A stretch of 64,000 nucleotides of DNA from Thermoguttaceae bacterium (GTDB taxonomy: Bacteria; Planctomycetota; Planctomycetia; Pirellulales; Thermoguttaceae), in NCBI GenBank assembly GCA_017434455.1, contig JAFRFG010000033.1:1-64000 (forward strand), given 5' to 3'. Position 1 is the stretch's first letter. Each line of letters begins with the position of its first letter. A program made the position numbers and the translations under genes. Under the pieces are notes generated by a model. That model had not been told where the DNA came from, made no database searches, and saw nothing but the letters and a program-made list of their open reading frames with translations. Shown here in pieces: positions 24,556-32,258 of the stretch.

Positions 24556-25392
24556 ATGGAAAAAATCCGCGTTGCTTTGACGGCTGCTGCGATGGCGCTT
24601 TCCTGCGCGATCGCGCTGGCCCAGGACGGCAGTGAAGTCAAGCTGCCCGATCGGGGGATCTGCTCCCACCGCGGGGCGCGGACGCAATGTCCGGAGAACA
24701 CGGTCCCGGCCTTCGCCGAGGCGGTCCGCCAGCAGGCGGCGATGATCGAGCTGGATGTCGACTACACCAAAGACGGGAAGATCGTTCTCCTCCACGACAC
24801 GACGGTCGATCGGACCAGCAACGGCACGGGGAAGCTGGGGGACCTGACGTTCGACCAGGCGCGGGCCCTGGACTTCGGCGCGTGGAAAGGGGAACAGTTC
24901 GCCGGGACAAAGATCCCGACGCTGGAGGAGGCGCTGGAGGTGATCCCGAAGACGATCTGGCTGAACATTCACGTGAAGCCCGCGGGGAACCTGGGGGACA
25001 AGCTCTCGCTGGAAGTGGCCGATATCATCGCCGAGCAAGGGCGCATGGGACAGGCATTTTTGGCTTGTGCTGTTCGCAATGCTGAGGCGGTCCACGCGCG
25101 CTACCCGGAGTTTTTGTTCTGCAATATGGAGCGTCAGGGAGTCAGCGACGACTACGTCGACCGTGCCATCAAAACGAAGGCGCGGTTTATCCAGCTGGCG
25201 GGAGGCAATCCGACGCCGGAGCAGATCGCTCGGCTGAAGGATGCGGGGATCCGGATCAACTACTCCGAGACCGATGACCCGAACAGGATCAAAGAGCTCT
25301 TCGATCTGGGGGTCGAATTCATCCTGGTCAATGACCTCCCCGTCGGCCAAGAGGCGTTCAAACAATGGAGCCAAGAGCACGAGAATAAGTAG
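24556..25392 (+). CDS. Secreted glycerophosphodiester phosphodiesterase, copy 3 of 3
   Basis: A 278-residue copy with a diverged signal peptide (MEKIRVALTAAAMALSCAIALA) but an almost unchanged catalytic core (SHRGARTQCPENT, IELDVDYTKDG, LLHDTTVDRTSNG). It is slightly more diverged at the C-terminus (INYSETDDPNRIKELFDLGVEFILV). AAGGGG is upstream. Followed after 56 bases by the cysteine-rich protein, with which it may be cotranscribed. Confidence 0.9.
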   Translation: MEKIRVALTAAAMALSCAIALAQDGSEVKLPDRGICSHRGARTQCPENTVPAFAEAVRQQAAMIELDVDYTKDGKIVLLHDTTVDRTSNGTGKLGDLTFDQARALDFGAWKGEQFAGTKIPTLEEALEVIPKTIWLNIHVKPAGNLGDKLSLEVADIIAEQGRMGQAFLACAVRNAEAVHARYPEFLFCNMERQGVSDDYVDRAIKTKARFIQLAGGNPTPEQIARLKDAGIRINYSETDDPNRIKELFDLGVEFILVNDLPVGQEAFKQWSQEHENK

Positions 25393-25448
25393 ACGTTCGG
25401 TTTCGCGATACTTTCAGACAAGAAGACATTTTTAAGGGGGAAAAGACC

Positions 25449-25883
25449 ATGAAGGGAAGATTGTTTCTGGCGGCGCTGGCCCTGGCGGCCTTTGGTTTGA
25501 CGGCTGTTTCTTCGCCGGCCGCGGCGCACGAGGGCGAAGGGCTGTGCGGCGACAGCGCCGCGGTCGAGGCGGCCGGGGCCAGCGGCGTCTTCGACTGCTT
25601 CATCCTCGAGGGAAACGGCGTGGTCCAGCTGCCGGCGAAGCTCTGTTCGCAATGCTCGTTCGGGAGCAAGATCAACAACTGTGTCGTCTGCGGCCGCTGG
25701 GTCGGAAACGCCTCGATCCCGGCGCGGATCTGCTCGCAGTGCGGTTTCGGGAACAAGGCGAACAACTGCGTTTTATGCGGCCGCTGGGTCGGGAACCACA
25801 CCGCCTACGGCAAACTCTGCTCGCAGTGCGGCTTCGGCTCGAAGAAAGACAACTGCGTTCTGTGCGGCCGGCGGGTGAACTAA
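25449..25883 (+). CDS. Secreted cysteine-rich protein with three CxxC-x8-CxxC ribbons
   Basis: A 144-residue protein with signal peptide (MKGRLFLAALALAAFGLTAVSSPAAA) and AAGGGGGA ribosome site. After a short N-terminal region come three near-identical units of the form CSQCGFGxKxxNCVLCGRWVGN: C66/C69/C78/C81, C95/C98/C107/C110, C124/C127/C136/C139. The spacing is that of small zinc-ribbon or rubredoxin-like knuckles, unusual in an exported protein, so it may bind zinc or iron outside the cytoplasm or be disulfide-linked. Its last 39 bases recur at 26618-26656. I do not recognise a named family. Confidence 0.75.
   Translation: MKGRLFLAALALAAFGLTAVSSPAAAHEGEGLCGDSAAVEAAGASGVFDCFILEGNGVVQLPAKLCSQCSFGSKINNCVVCGRWVGNASIPARICSQCGFGNKANNCVLCGRWVGNHTAYGKLCSQCGFGSKKDNCVLCGRRVN
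25845..25883 (+). repeat. Left copy of 39-base repeat flanking the AT-rich insertion
   Basis: Encodes KDNCVLCGRRVN and stop at the end of the cysteine-rich gene. Matches 26618-26656 at 36 of 39 positions; all three differences are synonymous (AAA/AAG, CTG/TTG, CGG/CGC). Confidence 0.85.
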
Positions 25884-25884
25884 A

Positions 25885-26088
25885 TCAAGTATGGTCGTTT
25901 ATCTGTTCACTCGTTTGGAATGGCATGATTAAGTTGTCATAATCTGTTACGTCACGAACCGATAGTAATGCCTTAAAGGAGATGAAATCTGAATTCAGAA
26001 ATAATATTCTTGTGATATGCAGATGATCAGGTTTCACAGCACTCATTCCGTCCCAGAATGTTCCGAAGAGTTTGTACGTCGATTTCAT
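25885..26088 (-). CDS. Small unknown protein in AT-rich insertion, possibly 3'-truncated
   Basis: A 67-residue ORF (MKSTYKLFGTFWDGMSAVKP start) whose ATG overlaps the stop of the previous gene (ATGA), arguing for a real coupled gene. Its stop codon falls 2 bases inside the junction with the flanking repeat, so the true C-terminus may have been lost. No family recognised. As the last gene of a coupled string after a putative toxin tip and a putative immunity gene, it could be a second immunity protein; that is inference. Confidence 0.45.
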   Translation of the reverse strand: MKSTYKLFGTFWDGMSAVKPDHLHITRILFLNSDFISFKALLSVRDVTDYDNLIMPFQTSEQINDHT

Positions 26089-26435
26089 AGGTCAATCACT
26101 ACTCCAGTTTGAAGAACGATTGCCCGCTCACAGAAACTCCTGAGGACTTCAAGAAGTTCTCTATATCTTTCGATTATTGGCTTTTGGAGCCGTTCATCGA
26201 TCCATGCTTTCAGTTTGACGCATTTTTCGGAGTTGAAGAAGTCTACATCTCCATAGCCAAGCAAAGCATCGCAGCGTCGATCTATTTCATCTAAATCGTC
26301 CAGAAACAGATCCGCATCTTCCCACTGATTATTCAAAGGAAAGACCTCAACTCTTCCGTCGCGATTCTTTGGTATTTCTGGGATATCTCCATAGTAATCG
26401 AGATTGTCTAAATCCAGAAAAAGAACAAATTCCAT
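26085..26435 (-). CDS. Acidic 116-residue protein, candidate immunity protein
   Basis: ATG 26435 is chosen because a strong AGAGGAGATG ribosome site lies just before it, inside the end of the previous ORF. The protein is acidic and cytoplasmic in character (MEFVLFLDLDNLDYYGDIPE; WEDADLFLDDLDEIDRRCDALLGYGD; then a helical C-terminus). I do not recognise a named family. Small acidic proteins directly behind a short C-terminal toxin fragment are often immunity proteins of polymorphic toxin systems; here that is inferred from context only. Confidence 0.6.
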   Translation of the reverse strand: MEFVLFLDLDNLDYYGDIPEIPKNRDGRVEVFPLNNQWEDADLFLDDLDEIDRRCDALLGYGDVDFFNSEKCVKLKAWIDERLQKPIIERYRELLEVLRSFCERAIVLQTGVVIDL

Positions 26436-26436
26436 G

Positions 26437-26617
26437 TTACATCTCCTCTCTCTTTTTAATTTTAAAGCGAGTTTCATCACGGTTCGAACTCGGGGTACCA
26501 TCTAATGTTACCCATGAATTAAGCATACGATCGCGGATCCTGAGATATCCGGTTCCCATATTTGCTGAAACGTCGTATCGGTCACCTTTGAATATAAACT
26601 TGTAGGCGCGTTCTCTT
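26437..26617 (-). pseudogene. 3' fragment of an unknown gene, candidate polymorphic-toxin tip
   Basis: About 60 codons are open from the insertion junction down to TAA at 26437, one base before the next ATG. The only available start is a TTG inside the flanking repeat, so the 5' part of the gene is probably missing. The fragment reads LRERAYKFIFKGDRYDVSAN then MGTGYLRIRDR and HF-like end TRFKIKKREEM; such short basic C-terminal ends are typical of polymorphic toxin tips followed by immunity genes. No catalytic motif can be assigned. Confidence 0.5.
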
Positions 26618-26656
26618 AAGGACAACTGCGTTTTGTGCGGCCGCCGGGTGAACTAA
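26618..26656 (+). pseudogene. Detached 3' end of a cysteine-rich gene
   Basis: Encodes KDNCVLCGRRVN and TAA in the same frame logic as the end of the gene at 25449, with only synonymous differences, and is followed by the terminator that would suit that gene. It is either the original 3' end displaced by the insertion or the remains of a second tandem cysteine-rich gene. Confidence 0.75.
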
Positions 26657-26690
26657 AGCCCCACCTGTCGTTCGTTCGAACTAAATGAAA

Positions 26691-26722
26691 AAACGCGCCC
26701 CGAAATCGGGGCGCGTTTTTTT
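26691..26722. terminator. Bidirectional terminator
   Basis: AAAAAACGCGCCCCGA and TCGGGGCGCGTTTTTTT form an 11-base GC-rich stem with an AA loop, with A and T runs on the two sides. It serves the cysteine-rich gene remnant and the convergent C45-type gene. Confidence 0.9.
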
Positions 26723-26752
26723 CGTCTGTCAGACAGACGGCTGCCGACGGAC

Positions 26753-27982
26753 TTATTTCTTGTTCGCCTTGTAGAACTCGATGAACTTGGCGATGTTCCC
26801 CTTGAAGTACTTCGAGTCGGCGCCGATCTTGTCCCCCTGGGCCTCGGCGAAGTAGAAGTCGCCGGTGGCCGGTTCGAAGATGGCGTCGTGGAGGTTCTCT
26901 TTCATGCAGACCGGGCGCTTCACGATTTCCATCATCGCCTGGGAGTCGATCTTCTTGCCGTCGGCGGTGTACTCATCCAACCGCTGCGACAGCGCGTTGA
27001 TCCGCTCGCCCCGTCCCGAGACAAAGACCGCGTCGGGGTACTTCTTCGGCATCACCGACTTGTTCGGCATCCAGTCGGGGTAATCCTCGTTCGGCAGAAC
27101 GATATGGACCGGGTGATCGGTCCCCGCCTCGGTCACCACCGCGGCGATGTCGTTGCTGGCGTCGGAAAGGACATAGTAGTAGGTGCAGGTCAGCGGGGTG
27201 CTTTGAATCAGATCAAGCGCCTCCTGAACCGTCGAGCACTCCTCCATCACGCGGCGCATCAGGAAGGTCATCGACAGACCGTCCCATTGGCCGACGCCGC
27301 CGCCCCCCATCTCGCCCATCGCCAGACCTTTTTCGTTCATGCAGGTCACCGTCCCGAGGAAACCGGGGTAGGAGACCGAAATCCAAGCGTTGAGCGGTTT
27401 GCCGTCGAGCTTTTCCGACGGCATAAAGACCATGAGGACGGCGTATTCCTGAAGACCGATATCTTTCATGTAGTCGAGGACCCGCGCGTGGCGGACGTTT
27501 CCGTCGACGGTCATCGGCCCGCGGACAGCCACGCCGGTGCAGTGGAACATCTCGGGGAAGAAGTTGATCTTCCGGATGGTCGACGGCTTTTGCCCGGAGG
27601 TCTCGGCCATCGCGTTCATCTCGCGGATGAAGCGTTTCGGGGTGAAGGGGCGGCAGCGGTTCTGGGCCTCCTTGATCTGGTCTTCGAACGAGACTTTTTT
27701 CTCGGCGGTGTAGGCCAGAGCGACCGCGCCGATGATATTGGCTAAACTGTCGATCCCCTCGGTCATGAGCTCCCCGTGAGCGGCCCCCATCTCTTCGGCC
27801 GTTCCCTCGATGAAGAGAACATCGCGCTGGCCTTCGAGTTTACAGAGCATTCCGTGGTCGGTTTGCGAGACGATGGTCAGGGCGTCGGCGGGGTTGCCGT
27901 CATCGCCGCGGGCGTTTTGCGGCCCAAAGAGGAAGGTCACGACAAAAGCGAAAAGCGGCAGTACAAATGCTGTTTTTTTCAT
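26753..27982 (-). CDS. Secreted C45-family (acyltransferase/carcinine hydrolase-like) Ntn hydrolase
   Basis: A 409-residue protein with signal peptide (MKKTAFVLPLFAFVVTFLFG), start fixed by AGGGAGA before ATG 27982. The fold of acyl-CoA:6-APA acyltransferase/C45 peptidases is indicated by GTAEEMGAAHGEL, the block MFHCTGVAVRGPMTVDG with probable autoprocessing nucleophile C148, and the later GFLGTVTCMNEKGLAMGEMGGGG. These Ntn hydrolases cut themselves before the Cys and then cleave amide bonds. Likely substrates in an envelope setting are N-acyl amino acids or peptides; the specific one is unknown. A lipoprotein gene ends about 50 bases upstream. Confidence 0.75.
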   Translation of the reverse strand: MKKTAFVLPLFAFVVTFLFGPQNARGDDGNPADALTIVSQTDHGMLCKLEGQRDVLFIEGTAEEMGAAHGELMTEGIDSLANIIGAVALAYTAEKKVSFEDQIKEAQNRCRPFTPKRFIREMNAMAETSGQKPSTIRKINFFPEMFHCTGVAVRGPMTVDGNVRHARVLDYMKDIGLQEYAVLMVFMPSEKLDGKPLNAWISVSYPGFLGTVTCMNEKGLAMGEMGGGGVGQWDGLSMTFLMRRVMEECSTVQEALDLIQSTPLTCTYYYVLSDASNDIAAVVTEAGTDHPVHIVLPNEDYPDWMPNKSVMPKKYPDAVFVSGRGERINALSQRLDEYTADGKKIDSQAMMEIVKRPVCMKENLHDAIFEPATGDFYFAEAQGDKIGADSKYFKGNIAKFIEFYKANKK

Positions 27983-28032
27983 CGAACGTCTCCCTATAGA
28001 TTGTTTTGGAAAATGATCCGTCCAGTGAGGAA

Positions 28033-28503
28033 TCATTCATCCTCGATCTGCGGAAGGGCCTCGTAGATATGATCTTGGAAATCGTCGACAGCGACGATTT
28101 CGATCGTCAGTTCGGCTCCGGATTTGGTCACCTCCAGCGTGGTGGGCGAGGCCTCGGCGATCATCGGAACGATATGCGCCTCGTCTCCCGATCCGAGGGT
28201 GATCCCCTTGTCGATGTTCAGATTCATCTTTCCCAGGGGGAGACCGGCGTAAAATTTCCCCGCGTGACTGGCGCCGATTTTCGCGACGCCGGAGTCGTCG
28301 GTGTTGGCCGCGAAGACAAAGTTGACTTTTTCTTCGGTGGGGATAGCCAGAATACTGACTCCCGGGACAGGACGGCCGTCGCATTGGACGGTGATCGTCA
28401 CGGGGTAAAGGTCAGGGAGCCCCTGGGGGCGGCGGCTGCAGCCGGCGGCCAGAGAAAGGGAAAGGGCGAAGACAGCCAGAACGAGTACGAGACCTTTTTT
28501 CAT
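28033..28503 (-). CDS. Lipoprotein with carboxypeptidase-regulatory-like fold
   Basis: A 156-residue protein; ATG 28503 gives a standard lipoprotein signal ending LSLAAGC. The mature part begins PVTITVQCDGRPVPGVSILAIP, the usual first strands of transthyretin-like Ig sandwiches annotated in planctomycetes as carboxypeptidase regulatory-like lipoproteins. AKIGASHAGKFYAGLPLGKM fits the following strands. Probably a cell-surface structural or binding protein. It precedes the C45-type gene on the same strand and could be cotranscribed. Confidence 0.75.
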   Translation of the reverse strand: MKKGLVLVLAVFALSLSLAAGCSRRPQGLPDLYPVTITVQCDGRPVPGVSILAIPTEEKVNFVFAANTDDSGVAKIGASHAGKFYAGLPLGKMNLNIDKGITLGSGDEAHIVPMIAEASPTTLEVTKSGAELTIEIVAVDDFQDHIYEALPQIEDE

Positions 28504-28629
28504 AGACGGTCCTTTCATAAAAGGGGCATTTCAACAGAGGAAAGAAATGCCGCGGAATAATGACAAAGAAGCGCCGGCGCATACAGAACGATTCGCCGGC
28601 GCTTCGCTGGATAGACGACCTAAAGACGG

Positions 28630-29970
28630 TTAGAGCGACTTGGACTCACCGCCGGCGGGGGTGCCCATGGCGCCCCAGACACCGAACGGGGACTTGCCGC
28701 TGGTCGGAGCCAGACCGGCCAGGATGTCGGTGGAACCGCCGGAGCCGAAGGAGTTCAGGTCACCGGTGTCGACACCATCGGCGACAAAGCGGACCGAACC
28801 GTCGAGCAGCGCCGCGTTGACGCCGCCCGGGTGACGGCTGTTGGCGGCGCTGATGGCGGGGGCGTAACCGGTAGAGAGGGTCGCCTGGGCGCAGGAAGGA
28901 CCATTCGGCGGGATGATGGTGTTGAAATACTGGTCAACACCGCCGTAGAACCAGATCAGCGCGCGGTCGGACTTTGTGTGGGTGGCGTAGACTTTGTTGT
29001 CGGTCGTCGAGAGCGTCCCGAAGCACAGACTCGGCTTGAAGTGCGAGCCGTCGATCGCGACGGTCGCGGAACCGTACCCACCCTTGACGGAGAGGTCTTG
29101 CGGGTTGTTGTTGGTTGTGACCGAGCAGGTTTCGCTGATGGCGATCGTGTTGCTGGTTCCGTCGGAGGCCGACGCGAAAGTGTGCCAGTACAGCGGGAGG
29201 AACAGGCCGCGGCCGCCGTACTGTTTGGTGATATCGCTGCCGGCGTACGAGCTGCGCACACTGTCCGAGGCGACCGCCTGGAGCGTGGCGTTGGGGAGGA
29301 GGTTCGCCGCCAAGTTGTACATCGTCGGGTTGTTCGTTCCGAAGAAGGCGTCGCCGCAGCAGGCGACGTAGCTGGTACGATGGAAGATACCGGCGTTCGG
29401 AATCAAAGCGCGGTAGCCCGCGGTGCCGTCGCCGTCCTGGGAATCGGTATCGTGCGGCGTGCCGGCGTTGCCGTCGGACGGGCACTGATAGCCGGGCATC
29501 GCCTCGGACAGCGCGTCGATGTACGCGTTGGCCAGCCCGAGATTGGTGTTATTGCCGCCCATCAGCTGGCCGACAACGCTGGTGAGCGGAGAGAGGAACC
29601 CCCACCCGTCGGGACTGGCGCTCATCTGAGCGCAGATGTTGGCGTTGCTGCTGCCGATCAGCGCCTTGACGGCCTCGTAACGCTGCGTCCCCTCGACGTA
29701 GGGGAGGAGGTACAGGCCGATCCCCTGGCGGATCTGGGCGTTAAAGAAACCGCCGCAGCCGCACGGCAGAGCGTTGTTGATGTCGTGATAGTTGTGCAGG
29801 GCCAGAGCCATCTGCTTAAGGTTGTTGGAGCACTTCATCCGGCGGGCCGCCTCCCGCGCCGCCTGAACGGCAGGCAAGAGCAGGCCGATCAAAATACCGA
29901 TGATGGCGATGACAACCAAGAGCTCGACGAGGGTGAAGCCGCGCTTCCCCTGGGAAACAGATTGGGACAT
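28630..29970 (-). CDS. DUF1559 protein with prepilin-type N-terminus
   Basis: A 446-residue protein starting [20 protein letters not shown], a prepilin cleavage/methylation site and hydrophobic helix, followed by the invariant DUF1559 segment [17 protein letters not shown] and HNYHDINN. The C-terminal [20 protein letters not shown] is the H-X9-DG signature. ATG 29970 is set by GGAGGTTTGT. DUF1559 proteins are a planctomycete hallmark, present in many copies, probably pilin-like surface proteins; no function is proven. The -35/-10 pair upstream is near consensus, suggesting strong expression. Confidence 0.9.
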   Translation of the reverse strand: MSQSVSQGKRGFTLVELLVVIAIIGILIGLLLPAVQAAREAARRMKCSNNLKQMALALHNYHDINNALPCGCGGFFNAQIRQGIGLYLLPYVEGTQRYEAVKALIGSSNANICAQMSASPDGWGFLSPLTSVVGQLMGGNNTNLGLANAYIDALSEAMPGYQCPSDGNAGTPHDTDSQDGDGTAGYRALIPNAGIFHRTSYVACCGDAFFGTNNPTMYNLAANLLPNATLQAVASDSVRSSYAGSDITKQYGGRGLFLPLYWHTFASASDGTSNTIAISETCSVTTNNNPQDLSVKGGYGSATVAIDGSHFKPSLCFGTLSTTDNKVYATHTKSDRALIWFYGGVDQYFNTIIPPNGPSCAQATLSTGYAPAISAANSRHPGGVNAALLDGSVRFVADGVDTGDLNSFGSGGSTDILAGLAPTSGKSPFGVWGAMGTPAGGESKSL

Positions 29971-30276
29971 ACAAACCTCCTTACCCGGTTTGAGCCGGGA
30001 GATGGGAACGGAACAAAACGAACGGGAACGAATCAAAGATGGGCTTTGGACTTTTTGACTTTCATCGTCCAAAACGGGTAGCCGCATAGCTTTTATATAC
30101 CATTGGTTCGGGAATGTCAACGAAACATAACCGAAAAAGGGGAAAAATCTAAAATCTTTTAGAAATTCTCCCTCGCGAGGTGGCGCAGATGCCGTCATAC
30201 CCCCTTTTTTACGTCAAAATGAAGATATTTAGCCCGTCGAAATAAGATTTTTGATTGTTTTTGGCGGAAGGACCGG
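29971..30276. other. Intergenic region between DUF1559 and serine hydrolase genes
   Basis: 306 bases, AT-richer than the genes. It holds the DUF1559 leader and promoter (30092-30120) and the downstream side of the serine hydrolase gene. I see no convincing terminator hairpin or further ORF. Confidence 0.6.
30092..30120 (-). promoter_or_regulatory. Strong sigma70-type promoter of the DUF1559 gene
   Basis: On the minus strand consensus TTGACA (30120-30115), exactly 17 bases, then TATAAA (30097-30092). The leader to ATG 29970 would be about 115 bases. Confidence 0.75.
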
Positions 30277-31374
30277 TCAGCCGATCATCATCGCGTTGAG
30301 CAAATTCATTCTCGGCCCCATCGTCTTCGGTTTCCCCGCGATTTGGCTCGCCAGGACGACCCCGGCGAAGGAACGCTTGGGATCGACCGCGATCGCCGGG
30401 CCGGTCCAGCCGGTATGGCAGATCGCCTCGTGCGAGAAGTCGGTCTCGGTCCAGTGGGAAAAGGTTGAGTTTTCGGCGGTCATATCCCAGCCGAAACTGC
30501 GCCGGTACCCCCCGCGGTCAAACGAGGGGGTAAACAGCAGGTCGTAATACTCTTGCGGGAACTTCTCGCGGCGCAGCAGGTCGGTGGTGAACCGGAGCAT
30601 GTCGGCCGCGTCCGAAAAACAGCTCCCGTTCCCCATCGGGCGGGGCGCCAGGTACGCAGCGTAATCGTTGTGATCGCCGATTCTGCGCTCGGGACCCTGG
30701 CCGCTGTAGGTTGATCTGTCGAACTCGACCGCGTCGGGATCACCGACGATCGGGTTCCAGGTCGTGTGATCCATCGCCAGCGGCCCCCAAAGCATTTTTC
30801 GGGCGGCCGTGTCGAGATCGAGCCCGGTGAGCTTCTCGACAATCAGGCCGAGGTAGACGAAGTTCGAGCAGGCGTAGTCGAACATTTCCCCGCGCGGGCG
30901 GACCGGACGCTTGGCGTAGAGCGCGTCAAACATCTTCGTTTCATCGGGAACCATATACGGCTTGGAATTGTCGAACCCGCCGGAGTGGGTCGCCAAGTCA
31001 CGGACCGTGATGCCGTGGTCCTCCTTCGCCAAGACGTGCTCGCTCAGGTATTCGGTGAACGGCGCGTCGACGTCCAGCTTCCCCTCGGCGTAAAGCAGCG
31101 CGCACAGCGAGGCGGTCTGTGTCTTGCCGACACTGGCCAGATCGAAAAGAGCGCTGATTTTGATCTTCTCGCGGGGCGGCCGCAGCGTCCGCCATCCCTC
31201 GGCGAAGATCGGCGTTTGGGTGGACGAGCAGACGATGCCGCCGAACAGCCCCTCGGCGACGTACCGCCGCGCCAGCGCCCGAACGTCCTGTTCCTCTTGG
31301 CCAAACAAGACGCCCAGCGCGGCGGTACCGAGAAAGCCGGCGCCGAGCGCCTGGACAAACTCACGTCGTTTCAT
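30277..31374 (-). CDS. Exported serine hydrolase, beta-lactamase/PBP class C-like
   Basis: A 365-residue protein with a Tat-type signal (MKRREFVQALGAGFLGTAALG). The catalytic Ser-x-x-Lys is DLASVGKTQT (S81, K84) and the second motif lies in FDYACSNFVYLGLIVEKLTG, where YxN reads Tyr-Ala-Cys. THSGGFD and the C-terminal HTGWTGPAIAVDP block match class C-like serine hydrolases. Planctomycetes have many such proteins that act as esterases or peptidases; antibiotic hydrolysis should not be assumed. It is the last gene after a DUF1080 gene (43-base gap) in a glycan cluster. Confidence 0.85.
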   Translation of the reverse strand: MKRREFVQALGAGFLGTAALGVLFGQEEQDVRALARRYVAEGLFGGIVCSSTQTPIFAEGWRTLRPPREKIKISALFDLASVGKTQTASLCALLYAEGKLDVDAPFTEYLSEHVLAKEDHGITVRDLATHSGGFDNSKPYMVPDETKMFDALYAKRPVRPRGEMFDYACSNFVYLGLIVEKLTGLDLDTAARKMLWGPLAMDHTTWNPIVGDPDAVEFDRSTYSGQGPERRIGDHNDYAAYLAPRPMGNGSCFSDAADMLRFTTDLLRREKFPQEYYDLLFTPSFDRGGYRRSFGWDMTAENSTFSHWTETDFSHEAICHTGWTGPAIAVDPKRSFAGVVLASQIAGKPKTMGPRMNLLNAMMIG

Positions 31375-31417
31375 GGGGCAACCTTTCTTTCCCCGCGAGG
31401 GGAAGGAACAAGGGTAT

Positions 31418-32125
31418 TTACAGCTCCTTGATCCGCATATTCCTGATCTTCACCTCCATCACCAAACCGGCGTGGCACTGGAAGCCGAGGAGACCTTCGG
31501 CCTTGGCGTGAGCCGGGTCGAGGTCGATCGCCCGGGCGGTGGTGACGCCGTTGATCCGGTGTTCCAGGTAGGGCCCGATGGCGATGACTTCGTACGAGTT
31601 CCAGTCCTCGATCTTGATCGCCGATTTCACTGTTTCGTTGTCGGAGAAATGCTCCAGGTTCACGATCTGGCCTTCCGGGACGAAATAATTGAAATCGCCG
31701 CGGGTGCCGACAATGCCGCGTCCCCGCTCTTCGTAAACAATCCCCGAATAGGAGGCCGCGCCGTCGAAGTCGGCCTGGTAGCCGGACATGCGCAGCGGTG
31801 TTCCCTCGGGCAGCTCGACCGAACGGTACTGAAGCCCGGAGTTCCCCTCTTTGCTGATCCAGTAGTCAAAGCGGATGATGAAATTCTTGACCGGCTTTTC
31901 GCAGATCAGGAAAGTGCTCTCGGCGATTTTCTCGGGGAGGCGGCCGACGACCAGACCGTCTTCGGCCGACCAGACCTTGCTGTCACAGCGCCAGCCGGAA
32001 AGGTCCTGGCCGTTGAACAGCGGGGTGAACCCCTCTTCGGGGGCAGACGGCCCCTCGGCGCGAAGCATACCGAAAGCGGCGCCGAGCAGAAGGGCCAAAG
32101 CGAAAGTGAACAAAGAGCGTTTCAT
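31418..32125 (-). CDS. Secreted DUF1080 (3-keto-disaccharide hydrolase) protein
   Basis: A 235-residue protein with a signal peptide (MKRSLFTFALALLLGAAFG) and the full DUF1080 pattern: EEGFTPLFNGQDLSGWRC, WSAEDGLVVG, FIIRFDYWISKEGNSGLQYRS, DWNSYEVIAIGPYLEHRINGV and the ending LGFQCHAGLVMEVKIRNMRIKEL. The family hydrolyses 3-keto-glycosides. It is closely similar to the gene at 33496, both flanking a sialidase-like gene, which suggests a duplicated cassette for one glycan pathway. Confidence 0.9.
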   Translation of the reverse strand: MKRSLFTFALALLLGAAFGMLRAEGPSAPEEGFTPLFNGQDLSGWRCDSKVWSAEDGLVVGRLPEKIAESTFLICEKPVKNFIIRFDYWISKEGNSGLQYRSVELPEGTPLRMSGYQADFDGAASYSGIVYEERGRGIVGTRGDFNYFVPEGQIVNLEHFSDNETVKSAIKIEDWNSYEVIAIGPYLEHRINGVTTARAIDLDPAHAKAEGLLGFQCHAGLVMEVKIRNMRIKEL

Positions 32126-32258
32126 CGGTGTTATTCTCCTATTGATTCATTTTTAAACGCGCGAGGTTTGCCGCGCGCCGGTATATGTTTGAAATACCAT
32201 TATAGCGGGGGGGAGAGCAAAAATCTCCCCCTTCCCATCGAAGAAGCGGCCGTTTTAT

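Larger units (their letters stand above)
22731..25410 (+). repeat. Three tandem ~900-base repeats carrying phosphodiesterase genes
   Basis: ATG-to-ATG spacings are 904 and 894 bases. The conserved unit starts with CGCGACCCCAAGA (last codons of the PSP1 gene at 22731; like copies at about 23632 and 24527), continues through the ribosome site and gene, and ends in a conserved ATAAGT(A/G) stop region. The array therefore arose by duplication of a block that included the PSP1 gene's 3' tail. Confidence 0.85.
25884..26617. mobile_element. AT-rich inserted segment (possible foreign cassette)
   Basis: This 734-base stretch is clearly AT-richer than its surroundings (for example 25 G+C in the 60 bases 26161-26220) and is bounded exactly by the 39-base repeat. 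All its ORFs run on the minus strand, opposite to the interrupted gene, and are tightly coupled. No integrase or transposase is present, so it is a passenger segment moved by homologous or site-specific exchange, or a remnant. Confidence 0.6.

Noticed and set aside
23626..25380. 584-codon minus-strand ORF across two phosphodiesterase copies
   Set aside because: It mirrors the tandem repeats and has no recognisable protein sequence.
26109..26294. Plus-strand ORF within the AT-rich insertion
   Set aside because: Lies fully opposite the better supported 116-residue gene, which has a strong ribosome site.
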